64,000 nucleotides of DNA from Moraxella haemolytica (GCF_030177935.1 NZ_CP089974.1:2046001-2110000), one strand, 5' to 3'; positions 1 to 9,318 are shown, counted from the first letter of the stretch. Notes: generated from the sequence alone by a model not told the origin. Numbers and translations: made by a program.

Positions 1-89
1 TGTAAAATGTTTTTAAAAATTTGGCAAGCCTTTTTTGGGCGTGCTTGATTTTTTTTTGTTATTTTATTTATCACTTTTTAAGGTGTTTT

Positions 90-437
90 ATGAGCAAAAT
101 CAATGCACAAGATGAACAGCAGTACGAAATGGTGATGACAATCTCAGAATTTTTAAAAAATGAGAATCTTGTCGCCAATGATTGTGATGGTGTGGCAATG
201 CGATTGTATGAATGCTTGCAAAAGGTTTTTGGTGGCTGTAACATCTATTTTAAAAAAGGTGTTGTTGGGCAAGCGGACGAAGAAGGTCGGCAAATGCTGA
301 TAGACCAAGATAAAGGACTTAGTATTCATCAAATTGCCCAAAAATATCAAAAAACCTGTCAATCTGTCTACAAGAAGCTATCCAAAGCAAGGGCAGAAAG
401 ACGCAAGCAAAATAATGAAAACTTTGGAGATTTATAA
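90..437 (+). CDS. Mor-family phage transcription activator-like protein
   Basis: A 115-residue protein resembling the Mor/C transcriptional activators of Mu-like phages, which turn on middle or late phage genes. Visible support is the central segment with GGCNIYFKKG, followed by a C-terminal helix-turn-helix-like stretch (GLSIHQIAQKYQKTCQSVYK) of the kind found at the end of this family. The ATG at 90 is chosen because AAGGTG sits just upstream; a longer in-frame extension starting at 21 is hydrophobic and has no ribosome site. It is followed 11 bases later by a Mu gpI-like gene. In Mu the activator and the head genes are far apart, so this pairing suggests a shortened prophage. Family assignment is fairly sure; activity is unknown. 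Confidence 0.7.
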   Translation: MSKINAQDEQQYEMVMTISEFLKNENLVANDCDGVAMRLYECLQKVFGGCNIYFKKGVVGQADEEGRQMLIDQDKGLSIHQIAQKYQKTCQSVYKKLSKARAERRKQNNENFGDL

Positions 438-448
438 GGTGGCAAACA

Positions 449-1159
449 ATGAATGACTTAGAAGTAAAACGCTTTCAAATTTCAAGAACGGGCGTGCATA
501 CAGACAGTAACGGCAATGAACATACTTTTTCTGATACGCTATTTGATAAACTGGTAGCACGATTTAATCAACTGGCAAATCATGGTAATCGACAAACACC
601 CCTATATCTTGAACACCCCCAAAGCAAAGCTGACAATGACCCAACACGCCATAAAAACTATGGCTATGTGTCTAGCCTTGAACTGGATAATGGGCGATTG
701 TATGCGGTAGCGTGGGTTAATCGTGAACTTGTCAATTTGGTAAAAAGCGGACAATATCAAGCAGTATCGGCTGGCTTTATGAAAGTGGGTGATGATTTGT
801 GGTTAGACCATGTCGCTTTTGTCAAAAGACCTGCGGTAAAAGGCATGGAGGTGCTTAGTTTCTCGGAAAATTCTTTTGTGCAAAACTGCGTAACAGCCTT
901 AGTAAATACTCATGATTTCAATGCTGGCAATACCATTCACGAAAAGGCTTTATCGTGGATGAAAGCCTTTAAAACCGATTATGAGACAGCGGTTATTTCA
1001 ATCATGCGTGAGCAAGCAAGTACTGCTAATTTTTCAAAAAGAAACAGCAACAACCAATCCTATCAGCTGCACCAAAAAGCATTGGCTTACCAAGCTCAAT
1101 ACGGCGTAAGTTATGAAGTGGCGGTGCGTGAATGCTTAAAACGAGGAGCGGCTCTATGA
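449..1159 (+). CDS. Mu gpI-like phage head protease/scaffold, short form
   Basis: A 236-residue protein resembling the Mu I protein, which acts as prohead protease and scaffold. The N-terminal part has the typical segment on substituted phage residues (PLYLEHPQ, then LYAVAWVN, YQAVSAGF, LDHVAFVKRPAVKG). The C-terminal part carries the HQKALAYQAQYGVSYEVAVRE repeat-like motif also seen at the end of gpI-like proteins. It is shorter than the roughly 360 residues of Mu I, so the middle or scaffold portion appears reduced. AAGGTGG lies upstream of the ATG. The stop overlaps the next start (ATGA), indicating translational coupling. No capsid, portal or tail gene follows, so this looks like a remnant or satellite module rather than a full head operon. 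Confidence 0.65.
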   Translation: MNDLEVKRFQISRTGVHTDSNGNEHTFSDTLFDKLVARFNQLANHGNRQTPLYLEHPQSKADNDPTRHKNYGYVSSLELDNGRLYAVAWVNRELVNLVKSGQYQAVSAGFMKVGDDLWLDHVAFVKRPAVKGMEVLSFSENSFVQNCVTALVNTHDFNAGNTIHEKALSWMKAFKTDYETAVISIMREQASTANFSKRNSNNQSYQLHQKALAYQAQYGVSYEVAVRECLKRGAAL

Positions 1160-1785
1160 GTAAATCAATCATCAAAAATGACATTGCCAAAATCAAAAGT
1201 GAGATTCAAAAATGGCACGATGAATTAAAGCAATTAAATCAAGAAAAATCAAGCTATGAAATGCAAATCAAAGAGCTTGAAATGATGCCTGTAAATCGTA
1301 CGGATTTTGGTGTATTGCTGAAAGAATCCATCGCACAAGAAGCAAATAACTACACCAAAAACATTGCTCAAAGCCTATTACAACCTGAATTTTCCGACAA
1401 AGAAATGCAAGAAAAGCACAACGGATTTAAGGCGATGAATGAAAGAAGTCTTAAAGACTTTGAGTGGTGTAAGAATAATCAAAGATTTGAGTGGCTATTT
1501 AATTCTTTTCGTAGCCATCAAAATCTAATGACTCCAAGCAATAGCACAGAAACAAGACAAATGTTATGTTGGTTAATGCCTGATGTGGTGTATGAAAAAA
1601 CCATGCACATTATCAATACCGAAATAGGCGACGAATGGGGGAATGATGATTTACCAAGCATTAGTGAGAGATATAAACTAATTTTATCATTAAAGGAGAA
1701 AATTAGTTCATGCCAAAATCGGATTGATGAATTACAAGGGGTTATTGATGAGATGAGTTCAATAACAATTAAGCCCGAAATTTAA
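1156..1785 (+). CDS. Hypothetical phage-associated coiled-coil protein
   Basis: A 209-residue protein of no recognised family. The first 50 residues (lysine-, glutamate- and glutamine-rich, with KIKSEIQKWHDELKQLNQEK) and the last 40 residues (LSLKEKISSCQNRIDELQGVIDEM) look like coiled coils flanking a more globular, Trp-rich centre. The ATG at 1156 overlaps the preceding stop, and ACGAGGAG provides a ribosome site, so it is cotranslated with the gpI-like gene. An 8-codon longer start upstream is less likely. A terminator follows at once, marking the end of the phage-derived unit. Function cannot be assigned; structural or regulatory phage roles are both possible. Confidence 0.6.
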   Translation: MSKSIIKNDIAKIKSEIQKWHDELKQLNQEKSSYEMQIKELEMMPVNRTDFGVLLKESIAQEANNYTKNIAQSLLQPEFSDKEMQEKHNGFKAMNERSLKDFEWCKNNQRFEWLFNSFRSHQNLMTPSNSTETRQMLCWLMPDVVYEKTMHIINTEIGDEWGNDDLPSISERYKLILSLKEKISSCQNRIDELQGVIDEMSSITIKPEI

Positions 1786-1789
1786 GTGA

Positions 1790-1826
1790 AAAAACACCTT
1801 TAATGTAAAAAATTAAAGGTGTTTTT
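1790..1826 (+). terminator. Rho-independent terminator after the phage remnant
   Basis: AAAACACCTTTAA and TTAAAGGTGTTTT form a 13-bp perfect stem around a 9-base loop and run into a T-rich tail. It lies between two convergent genes and its A-rich left arm could let it work on both strands. Confidence 0.8.
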
Positions 1827-1857
1827 TGTTTTGTGTCATAAATAAATTGAAATGCCC

Positions 1858-2502
1858 TTACACCAAGTGAAAGAAAATTTTGTTTGTTTTATTGTAAAAA
1901 TTTGGGAGTTTTATCGTGTTGCGTAACACCATCACCTGCTGAACCTGACTATCGTAGTCGCTCATGCGGTGGTCGCCCCCATCTTGGGCGGTTACACCAA
2001 CACAATGGCTTTCAAAAAAATCTTTGGTAGCATCAGCATCTAATAGTTCATCACCCATTTTTAATAGAACTTTGATTTTATTAGGATGCTTGACTGTTAG
2101 GCGGTGGTTTTCAAACCAACCAAGATCGGCATATTTGATTTGCCAATCGCCAGTTGTGCGATAAATCACGCTATCATTGCTAAGATCTTTGGTGTCAAAA
2201 TTATCCTGCAAAAAGCGTCTGAATGACAAATCAGGGCGTATGCTTGGGTTTAGCAGAATACATGGCGTGCCTGTCATATCAGATAACAGCGTGGCAAAAT
2301 AACCCCCAAGCGATGAACCCACCAGTACGCAGTTAGGGTGGTCATTGATGAGTGCCAAGATTTTTGCTACCACCTCATCAGGTGGACAATTCAAATCAGG
2401 ACGAATAGTCTCAATGCCAACTTTCTTGGCATGGTCAGCAGTGATAATGGCTTTGTTGGCGTTAGGGTCGGCATCTAGTCCGTGTAGATAGATGATGGTC
2501 AT
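1858..2502 (-). CDS. YqiA/YcfP-family alpha/beta-hydrolase esterase
   Basis: A small cytoplasmic alpha/beta-hydrolase of the YqiA/YcfP group, esterases of undefined physiological substrate. The N-terminus IIYLHGLDADPNANKA is typical. The nucleophile elbow is GSSLGG (Ser near residue 65), and acid and base candidates are the Asp of KMGDELLDAD and the His of DGGDHRMSDY. The ATG at 2502 begins MTIIYLHG directly before the first strand; the longer form would need a TTG start. The last 20 residues (NFYNKTNKIFFHLV) look like an odd tail beyond the usual family end. It converges with the phage remnant and shares its terminator. Confidence 0.75.
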   Translation of the reverse strand: MTIIYLHGLDADPNANKAIITADHAKKVGIETIRPDLNCPPDEVVAKILALINDHPNCVLVGSSLGGYFATLLSDMTGTPCILLNPSIRPDLSFRRFLQDNFDTKDLSNDSVIYRTTGDWQIKYADLGWFENHRLTVKHPNKIKVLLKMGDELLDADATKDFFESHCVGVTAQDGGDHRMSDYDSQVQQVMVLRNTIKLPNFYNKTNKIFFHLV

Positions 2503-2589
2503 AAGTTTTTCCAAATCAACATTAAAATATTGATAAAATTAAAAAAAATTACTATAGTAATCTTTTGAATAAATTTTAGATGTGCCATT

Positions 2590-2844
2590 ATGTTACAATT
2601 TGAGCTGTTCGCCATTGATACCCCCTGTATTGGTGTCTGCACCATGAACAAAAAGGGCTACTGTATCGGTTGCCTACGCAATCGCACCGAACGCCAATCA
2701 TGGCATACACTCAGCGATGGCGACAAGCATAAGATTTTGATGCTCATCACCAAAAGACGAAAACGCCTGCTAGAAGCCAAACAACAAAAAAGACAAGGCG
2801 AGCTAGATTTTTGGGAAGCGATTCAACTTGAACTGACCGATTAG
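2590..2844 (+). CDS. DUF1289 cysteine-rich small protein
   Basis: An 84-residue protein of the DUF1289 family, small proteins of unknown function in proteobacteria. The diagnostic segment TPCIGVCTMNKKGYCIGC holds four cysteines spaced as in a metal site, followed by the conserved R-T-E-x-x-x-W and the basic stretch KRRKRLLEAKQQKRQ. Zinc or iron-sulfur binding is inferred from cysteine spacing only. The gene ends in TAG and overlaps by a few bases the end of the convergent FKBP gene. Divergent from the YqiA-like gene. Confidence 0.75.
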   Translation: MLQFELFAIDTPCIGVCTMNKKGYCIGCLRNRTERQSWHTLSDGDKHKILMLITKRRKRLLEAKQQKRQGELDFWEAIQLELTD

Positions 2845-3239
2845 TCTCTTGTCCGTACCTCAAGCAGTTCAATCTCAAAGGTTAAATCACTATTTGGCGG
2901 AATGCTCCCCACCGTTCGCTCACCATAGCCAAGATGGGCGGGCACGACAAGCTGTCTTTTGCCACCAACTTTCATCGGCTCGTATTCTGACAAATCAAAG
3001 GTCAGCCCCCATTTCTCCAGTAGCTTTTTGCCCACATCACTACCTAGCACACCCAAATCCCAGCCCTTAATGACACGCCCTGTGCCAATGACGCACTCGA
3101 AGGCTTGTCCACGCTGATGCGAGCTATCAAACACCGTGCCGTCCGACAAATAGCCTGTATAATGAGCGGTAATAAGTGCCCCTCGTTCGGCTGATTTTCC
3201 TGCACCAATGACAAGGTCGGTTATTTTAAATGCAGTCAT
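2841..3239 (-). CDS. FKBP-type peptidyl-prolyl cis-trans isomerase
   Basis: A 132-residue single-domain FKBP, catalysing cis-trans isomerisation of Xaa-Pro bonds. Recognisable motifs in order are HYTGYLSDGTVFDSS, the VIGTGRVIKGWDLGV signature, GGKRQLVVPAHLGYG and IPPNSDLTFEIELLEV. There is no signal peptide, so it is cytoplasmic. The central segment (GSDVGKKLLEKWGLTFDLSEYEPMKV) is longer than in minimal FKBPs. Its start overlaps the end of the DUF1653 gene by four bases, giving a three-gene coupled minus-strand unit with the histidine phosphatase. Confidence 0.9.
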   Translation of the reverse strand: MTAFKITDLVIGAGKSAERGALITAHYTGYLSDGTVFDSSHQRGQAFECVIGTGRVIKGWDLGVLGSDVGKKLLEKWGLTFDLSEYEPMKVGGKRQLVVPAHLGYGERTVGSIPPNSDLTFEIELLEVRTRD

Positions 3240-3457
3240 GATAACTCCCGAATAAACTCAAATCGTGGCACAGTTTGCTCACCAATTTTGATATTTTCTA
3301 TAAACATCGCCAACGGTCGTACCCACACCCCATAATCACCGTATAAGGCACGATAAACAACGAACCATTCGCCAGTTTCAGAATGACAAGCGGTGTGTAG
3401 AACCTGATAAAGATTGCCTTTATGGTGGCGGTAAATACCCAACTTTAGCTCATTCAT
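3236..3457 (-). CDS. DUF1653 domain protein
   Basis: A 73-residue protein of the DUF1653 family, whose function is not known. The match covers nearly the whole chain: GIYRHHKGNLYQVLHTACHSETGEWFVVYRALYG followed by the WVRPLAMF and VPRFEFI elements, here read as short family blocks. The ATG at 3457 is favoured because it overlaps the stop of the upstream phosphatase gene, giving translational coupling. A longer reading frame upstream would overlap the phosphatase out of frame and has no family similarity. Confidence 0.8.
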   Translation of the reverse strand: MNELKLGIYRHHKGNLYQVLHTACHSETGEWFVVYRALYGDYGVWVRPLAMFIENIKIGEQTVPRFEFIRELS

Positions 3458-4091
3458 CACGCACCCGAACCTTAGCCACCGTCTGCACGCCACACGCATC
3501 GCTCAATAAAAACACCTCACAGTTTTTTGGGCGAATGGCAAGTTCATAAGCACGAAATGCAGCCATATCCATCGTGCGAAGACCATCGTCATGGAGAATC
3601 TGCCACATGAGCATACCAATCCACATACCATGCGTAAACACCACATAAGTGCCATCAGGCAACTCATCAAACATCTGTCGAACTTGACACACACGCCCAA
3701 CAAAATGCTCAAAACTGTCGCTTGCCGTACCGTCTTGATAGGCGGTATCGCCCTGCTGCCAAAACGCCTCTGCAGTAGCAACCAAATCTTCAAAAGACAA
3801 GTCTTTAATACGCTCAAAATCTAAATAATCAAACTCGTGCAACGCTTCAATCACACTTGCCGTTTGCCCTGTCGCCATCAGGTATGGCTCAGCTGTCTGA
3901 GCAGTACGCACATAATGAGAGATAAACACCCCATCAATGTGCGATAGATGCTCACATAGCCAATCCGACAGCTCCAAAGCCTCTACCTTACCCACCTTAG
4001 TCAGATTAATCAGAGAGTTTGGGCGAATGGCGAGCCGAGCATTAGATTCGCTTTGGGCATGGCGGACTAGATAGATTTTTTTCATAAGCAT
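3450..4091 (-). CDS. Histidine phosphatase superfamily protein
   Basis: A roughly 211-213-residue phosphoglycerate-mutase-like phosphatase. The catalytic RHG-type motif is LVRHAQSESNAR near the N-terminus, with the second catalytic His in VVFTHGMWIG. Substrate cannot be told from sequence; relatives act on small phosphomonoesters. Two ATGs lie six bases apart (4091 and 4085) with no strong ribosome site, so the exact start is open. The stop overlaps the DUF1653 start, so the three genes phosphatase, DUF1653 and FKBP appear cotranscribed. Confidence 0.8.
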   Translation of the reverse strand: MLMKKIYLVRHAQSESNARLAIRPNSLINLTKVGKVEALELSDWLCEHLSHIDGVFISHYVRTAQTAEPYLMATGQTASVIEALHEFDYLDFERIKDLSFEDLVATAEAFWQQGDTAYQDGTASDSFEHFVGRVCQVRQMFDELPDGTYVVFTHGMWIGMLMWQILHDDGLRTMDMAAFRAYELAIRPKNCEVFLLSDACGVQTVAKVRVRDE

Positions 4092-4234
4092 CTTGTTGAT
4101 TTAAGGTGGTTTTAAAAACCCATTCATTATCATACTGCCTAGCAAACAACCAAAACCAAACAGCATGTATGATGACAATCAGATATTTTTTCTAGCAATT
4201 CTGCTTAACCATCTTGTAACATCATCATGCAAAA

Positions 4235-5446
4235 TTAAGCCACACTCACCCTAGCATACGCCTTTTTGCCTGCTTGTATTACAACCGTTTGCCCCACACT
4301 TAAAGCAAAAGATGCGTCCACAACTTGCCCATCGACCTTAACCGCCCCACGAGAGAGCATGTCTTTAGCTTGGGCAGAGTTTTTGGCAAGACCGGCTTGA
4401 TTTAGCACTTGAGTGATGAACAACTTATCTTGACCGTCTGCCAAGTTTAACGCCACTTCTGGCAAATCAATCGGTAACTCGCCATCTGCCAAACGATTAC
4501 CTGCCGATTTATGGGCATTCTCCGCACTTTCTTTATCATGGAATCGCTCAATCAATTCCAACGCCAAAATGCGTTTAATCTCTTGTGGGTTGCGACCGTT
4601 CGCCATTTCATCAAGTAGGGCATTTACTTCACTCATCGGCTTAAAACTTAGTAGCTCAAAATAACGAGCAATCAGCGTATCGGGCATTGACAGAATCTTT
4701 TGGTACATCACGCCAGCACTCTCATCAATGCCAATATAATTACCAAGCGATTTAGACATCTTGTTCACGCCGTCCAAGCCTTCTAATAAAGGCATGGTTA
4801 AGCAGACTTGAGTCTCTTTACCATAGCGACCTTGTAGGGTACGCCCCATCAGTAGGTTAAAGGTCTGGTCGGTGCCGCCAATCTCCACATCAGCATCCAT
4901 CGCAATGCTGTCATAGCCTTGTACAAGAGGGTATAAAAATTCGTGAATGGCGATGGGTGTTTGGTTGGCATATCGCTTTGAAAAATCATCTCGCTCAAGC
5001 ATACGAGACACCGTAACCTGACTGGCAAGACCAATCATGTCGCCTGCTGACATTTTGGAAAACCACTCAGAGTTAAAGACGATTTTGGTTTTATCTTTAT
5101 CCAGGATTTTAAAGACTTGCTCGGCATAAGTCTTGGCATTGCGTCTGACATCCTCTTCGGACAATGGCGGACGGGTGGTGTTCTTGCCTGTAGGATCACC
5201 GATACGAGCGGTATAATCACCAATCAAAAATAACACCTCATGCCCCAAATCCTGAAAATGACGCAGTTTATTTAGTACCACCGTATGCCCAAAATGCAAA
5301 TCAGGGGCGGTAGGATCCATGCCGAGCTTGATACGCAAAGGGCGACCCAATGCCAATTTTTTTAATAAATCTTCTTCTGAATAAAGCTCAACCACGCCTC
5401 GTTTTAACAGTTCAAGCTGTTCTTGGGGCGGTAAAAAGTTTGACAT
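4235..5446 (-). CDS. tyrS: Tyrosyl-tRNA synthetase
   Basis: Charges tRNA-Tyr with tyrosine in the cytoplasm. The 403-residue protein has the class I signature as [12 protein letters not shown] (HIGH variant near residue 50) and KMSKSLGN (KMSKS loop near residue 230), with a C-terminal S4 RNA-binding domain over about the last 65 residues ([17 protein letters not shown]). The HFGH form and the length place it in the TyrZ-like subgroup common in gammaproteobacteria. AGGTG precedes the ATG. It stands alone between the phosphatase and the divergent gshA. Confidence 0.97.
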   Translation of the reverse strand: MSNFLPPQEQLELLKRGVVELYSEEDLLKKLALGRPLRIKLGMDPTAPDLHFGHTVVLNKLRHFQDLGHEVLFLIGDYTARIGDPTGKNTTRPPLSEEDVRRNAKTYAEQVFKILDKDKTKIVFNSEWFSKMSAGDMIGLASQVTVSRMLERDDFSKRYANQTPIAIHEFLYPLVQGYDSIAMDADVEIGGTDQTFNLLMGRTLQGRYGKETQVCLTMPLLEGLDGVNKMSKSLGNYIGIDESAGVMYQKILSMPDTLIARYFELLSFKPMSEVNALLDEMANGRNPQEIKRILALELIERFHDKESAENAHKSAGNRLADGELPIDLPEVALNLADGQDKLFITQVLNQAGLAKNSAQAKDMLSRGAVKVDGQVVDASFALSVGQTVVIQAGKKAYARVSVA

Positions 5447-5678
5447 GATACACCTATTTATAAAAATTAATTATCGCCCTAGTATAGCAAACTTTTTCTT
5501 GTGAAAAAATGCCCAAGTTGGGATTTTCTTTGCCATTGTACGCCCTTAGCTTTATAATAAGCACAGACAACTTCGCTTTTACCATTAGTGATATGCAAAA
5601 TTGGCAAAAACAAGGACCCAAAAAAGCCTTATAATATCAGCACATTTTACTCAAGCAACGATTTTTCAAGGAATTTTT

Positions 5679-7238
5679 ATGACAATCAATACTTTTCATC
5701 TACCAACATGGTTTTCGCCTAAATTGATTGCAGGTATACAGCGTGGCATTGAAAAAGAAGGACTGCGTATGCGTCCCGATGGTTTTGCCGCCAAGACCCC
5801 ACACCCCACCAAACTCGGCTCTAAACTAACCCACCCTTATATCACGACCGATTATTCAGAAAATCTGCTTGAACTCATCACCGAGCCGTTCTCATCCATT
5901 AAAGAAGCCTTGGACATGCTAAGAGAACTGCATGTGCTGGTACATCGCTCATTAGATGACGAACTGATGTGGCCTCTTTCCATGCCCTGCATGACCTCAG
6001 ATAATGATGAAGACATTCCACTAGCGGATTATGGCACAAGCAACATCGGTAAACTAAAAACCCTATACCGCTCAGGGCTTGGCGTGCGTTATGGCAGAAA
6101 AATGCAGACGATTGCAGGACTGCATTATAATCTGTCGGTAGGTGATGACTTGTTTAAGACTTGGTTTGATTGCCAAGATGAAAGCCTTGATTTTACCCAA
6201 TTTAAAAATAACAAATACCTTGCTCTTATTCGCAACTTTAAACGCCTAACACCGCTTGTACTATACCTACTGGGGGCAAGTCCTGCAGTTTGTGCATCAT
6301 TCATCAAAGGTCGCAATCATAACCTTGTTCCACTCTTTGAGGGTAGCTGTACTTATTATCAGCCTAACGGCACTAGCTTACGCATGGGCAAGCTAGGCTA
6401 CACCAACAGCGTCCAAGAGGACCTAAACATCGAATACAACGACCTAGATGAATACATCAAAGGACTGCGTGCCGCCATTGGTACGCCGTTTGCCGATTTT
6501 ACCGCCCTTGGTGTAGATGACGAACATGGCAATCCTCTACAGATCAATGACCACATTTTGCAAATTGAAAATGAATTTTATAGCCCCATTCGCCCAAAAC
6601 AAATTACCAAATCTGGCGAAACACCGACTGCAGCCCTTGATGCTCGTGGCATCGCTTATGTGGAATTTCGTGCCATTGACCTAGACCCATACAGCGACAT
6701 CGGTATTCGTATGCAGACCGCTTGTTTCTTAGAAGTACTAGCAATATACTGCCTGCTACTTGATTCGCCTGCTTTATATAAAGACGAAGAAAAACGCCTA
6801 CAAGCCAATATTGACACTGTGGTCAATCACGGTCGTAGCACAGGCGTGGTCATCAAAACCGAGTCAGGCGATATGTATCTGCACGACTGGATTGTCAAAC
6901 ACCTAACTAATATGCAAATCATCGCCGATGCCTTCGATCATCATCATGGTGGCAATGCCTACCGTGAAGCATTGGCAATGATGCAAGGCAAGGCGACCAA
7001 CCCAGAGTTTACACTCTCTGCCCAAATTGAAGCAGATAGCCGCCGCTTAGGTGGCACTTGGGAGCTGGGCAAATTGCTCGCTAAAAAACACCAAGAACAA
7101 CTACAAAAACACGCTTTAAGTCAAGAGCACGAAGAACGCTTTGCTAAGCTCGCCACTGACTCCATCGCAGAACAAACCGCCATCGAACAAAAGGACAGTG
7201 TGTCATTTTATGAGTACATTCAGACTTATCGTCTGTGA
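5679..7238 (+). CDS. gshA: Glutamate-cysteine ligase
   Basis: Catalyses ATP-dependent formation of gamma-glutamylcysteine, the first step of glutathione synthesis. The 519-residue chain matches the proteobacterial type 1 GshA: GIEKEGLRMRPDG near the N-terminus, TDYSENLLELITEP, ARGIAYVEFRAIDLDPYS and the region ending in SVSFYEYIQTYRL. The ATG at 5679 is preceded by AAGGAA; a 26-codon longer frame upstream lacks family similarity. It is followed 24 bases later by the broken dsbB homologue on the same strand. Glutathione and disulfide chemistry are related, but the pairing may be accidental. Confidence 0.95.
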   Translation: MTINTFHLPTWFSPKLIAGIQRGIEKEGLRMRPDGFAAKTPHPTKLGSKLTHPYITTDYSENLLELITEPFSSIKEALDMLRELHVLVHRSLDDELMWPLSMPCMTSDNDEDIPLADYGTSNIGKLKTLYRSGLGVRYGRKMQTIAGLHYNLSVGDDLFKTWFDCQDESLDFTQFKNNKYLALIRNFKRLTPLVLYLLGASPAVCASFIKGRNHNLVPLFEGSCTYYQPNGTSLRMGKLGYTNSVQEDLNIEYNDLDEYIKGLRAAIGTPFADFTALGVDDEHGNPLQINDHILQIENEFYSPIRPKQITKSGETPTAALDARGIAYVEFRAIDLDPYSDIGIRMQTACFLEVLAIYCLLLDSPALYKDEEKRLQANIDTVVNHGRSTGVVIKTESGDMYLHDWIVKHLTNMQIIADAFDHHHGGNAYREALAMMQGKATNPEFTLSAQIEADSRRLGGTWELGKLLAKKHQEQLQKHALSQEHEERFAKLATDSIAEQTAIEQKDSVSFYEYIQTYRL

Positions 7239-7262
7239 TTTTTAGTTCATTTAAGAAAATTT

Positions 7263-7742
7263 ATGGCTTATCGTCAATGCAACGCCTTGCTACTTGCCAT
7301 CTGTATGGTAGGTAGCGTATTTGCCATTGGCTACCTTCAACACACCCTAGGGCTTGAACCTTGCCCTTTATGCATCTTTTAGCGAATTGGGCTTTGGGTG
7401 ATGGGTAGCTTTGCTTTGCTCGGACTGATTTTTAATCCAAAAAGAAAAAGCACTCGCCTAGTGCTGTGGCTAGGCTCGCTCATCGGCACGCTATGGGGAA
7501 CAGCAGTAACAGCACGCTATGTTTGGCTACAACACTTACCACCCGACCAAGTACCTGCCTGCGGTCCAGGGCTAAACTACTGGGTGGAAACCCTGCCCAT
7601 CATGCAGGTCTTTGAGCAGGTATTAAAAGGCTCAGGGGAATGTGCCAAGATTGACTGGACTTTTTTGGGGTTATCCATTCCCATGCAGACACTGATTTTG
7701 TTGGTTCAGTTGGGCAGTATCATCAAAAAACACTCAAGCTGA
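7263..7742 (+). pseudogene. dsbB: dsbB homologue interrupted by an in-frame amber codon
   Basis: Inner-membrane protein that reoxidises DsbA by passing electrons to quinone. Reading through one TAG at 7380-7382 gives a normal-length chain of 159 positions with about four membrane segments and all four catalytic cysteines: the CPLC pair at residues 34 and 37, and a second pair in VPACGPG and GSGECAK. The stop replaces the residue after CPLCIF, where the family has Gln (CPLCIFQR), so a single CAG to TAG change explains it. As written, only a 39-residue peptide could be made, or a restart at GTG 7398 that would lack the first cysteine pair. Sequencing error and strain-specific loss are both possible. 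Confidence 0.85.
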
Positions 7743-7879
7743 TTTTTAAAATTCAAACAAATCATCATCAAAATCACAAACGCCATGCACGCCAATACCA
7801 TTTAACAAATAAAAAACCGCCCTTGATAAAAAATTTGTTATAATTTGCCAAATTACCAACATTGCTATAAGGCATCATC

Positions 7880-9259
7880 ATGCACATTCATTTTTTGGGT
7901 ATCTGTGGGACTTTCATGGGGTCTCTTGCTCTGATTGCTCGTAGTATTGGACATACCGTTACAGGCTCAGACACTGCCATTTATCCGCCCATGAGCACAC
8001 AGCTTGAGCAAGCTGGCATTGAGATTTTAGAAGGTTATGATGCCGCCCATCTTAATCCTAGCCCTGATTTGGTCGTGGTGGGCAATGTCTGCAAGCGTGG
8101 CATGGAAGCGGTTGAATATATGCTAAGCCATCATCTGCCATACACTTCAGGTCCGCAGTTTCTTTGCGAGCATGTCTTACAACATCGCCATGTTCTAGCA
8201 GTGGCAGGCACGCACGGCAAGACCACAACCACGACCATGCTGTCTTGGATTTTGCAGTACGCAGGGATTGACACAGGTTTTTTAATCGGCGGTGTGCCAC
8301 TTGTCAATACTGATGATGAGCGACTAAAATCCGCCTTTGCTCACAGTTCACATCTTGGCAAAGATTACTTTGTCATTGAAGCGGACGAATACGACTCTGC
8401 ATTTTTTGACAAACGCTCCAAATTCGTGCATTACCGTCCAACAACTGCGATTTTAAACAACTTAGAATACGATCATGCTGACATTTTCCCTGATTTAAAG
8501 GCGATTCAGACTCAGTTTCATCACATGATTCGCATGATTCCAGCAACAGGGCAAATCATCATGCCTGCCAATACCAACAGCCTAGAAGAGACGCTTAACA
8601 TGGGCGTGTGGACACCTGTATGGCGAACCAGTATTGATGGCGATTCAGATTGGCAAGCTAGCCTAATAAAAGAAGACGGCTCGCTGTTCCATGTGAAACA
8701 CGGCGATGATAAGAGCACGGTCAGTTGGAATATGAGTGGCACACACAATGTCCATAATGCCTTAGTTGCCATCGCTGCAGCCCATCATGTCGGCGTCAGT
8801 GTGAGCAAGGCGTGTGAAGCATTATCAAACTTCGGTGGCATAAAACGCCGCATGGAGCTGATTGGTGAGATAAATGGCATTCAAGTCTATGACGATTTCG
8901 CCCACCACCCTACCGCCATCACCACCACTCTAGACGGTGCCAAGAAAAAGCTAAACAGTCGCACCATCTGGGCAGTCATTGAGCCACGAAGTAACACCAT
9001 GAAGCTTGGTAGCCACCGTGAGCAACTTGCTCCTTCTGCCTTGCTTGCTGACCATGTGCTATGGTATGAGCCTGAGAATTTGACTTGGGGACTGACCCAA
9101 GCCATCGGCAACACACCCAATCAATTAGTACTAACCAGTACCGATGCCATCATCAACCATCTGGTCAAGCACGCCAAATCAGGCGATGTCATTATCATCA
9201 TGTCCAATGGTGGCTTTGAGAGCATTCATACCAGATTGCTTGATGCACTACACAAATAA
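7880..9259 (+). CDS. mpl: UDP-N-acetylmuramate:tripeptide ligase Mpl
   Basis: Cytoplasmic murein-recycling ligase that joins the recovered L-Ala-gamma-D-Glu-meso-Dap tripeptide to UDP-N-acetylmuramate. The 459-residue chain has the Mur-ligase plan: an N-terminal Rossmann segment (HFLGICGTFMGSLA), the ATP loop AGTHGKTTTT at about residues 109-117, VIEADEYDSAFFDKRSKF, and the C-terminal domain with YDDFAHHPTAI. Mpl rather than MurC is indicated by the GICGTFMG start and by KRSKFVHYRP. A terminator follows. A two-mismatch parS-like word lies inside the gene at 8685. Confidence 0.95.
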   Translation: MHIHFLGICGTFMGSLALIARSIGHTVTGSDTAIYPPMSTQLEQAGIEILEGYDAAHLNPSPDLVVVGNVCKRGMEAVEYMLSHHLPYTSGPQFLCEHVLQHRHVLAVAGTHGKTTTTTMLSWILQYAGIDTGFLIGGVPLVNTDDERLKSAFAHSSHLGKDYFVIEADEYDSAFFDKRSKFVHYRPTTAILNNLEYDHADIFPDLKAIQTQFHHMIRMIPATGQIIMPANTNSLEETLNMGVWTPVWRTSIDGDSDWQASLIKEDGSLFHVKHGDDKSTVSWNMSGTHNVHNALVAIAAAHHVGVSVSKACEALSNFGGIKRRMELIGEINGIQVYDDFAHHPTAITTTLDGAKKKLNSRTIWAVIEPRSNTMKLGSHREQLAPSALLADHVLWYEPENLTWGLTQAIGNTPNQLVLTSTDAIINHLVKHAKSGDVIIIMSNGGFESIHTRLLDALHK

Positions 9260-9281
9260 TCCACCTTTGATAAAGCCATCT

Positions 9282-9318
9282 AAAAATCCGAATGCCCAAC
9301 GAAACATTCGGATTTTTT
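9282..9318 (+). terminator. Rho-independent terminator after mpl
   Basis: AAAAATCCGAATG and CATTCGGATTTTT form a 13-bp stem around a 10-base loop and run into T residues. It sits between convergent genes and may serve both strands. Confidence 0.85.

Noticed and set aside
8685-8700. Third parS site inside mpl
   Set aside because: Two mismatches to consensus, within coding sequence; mentioned only in connection with the better sites.
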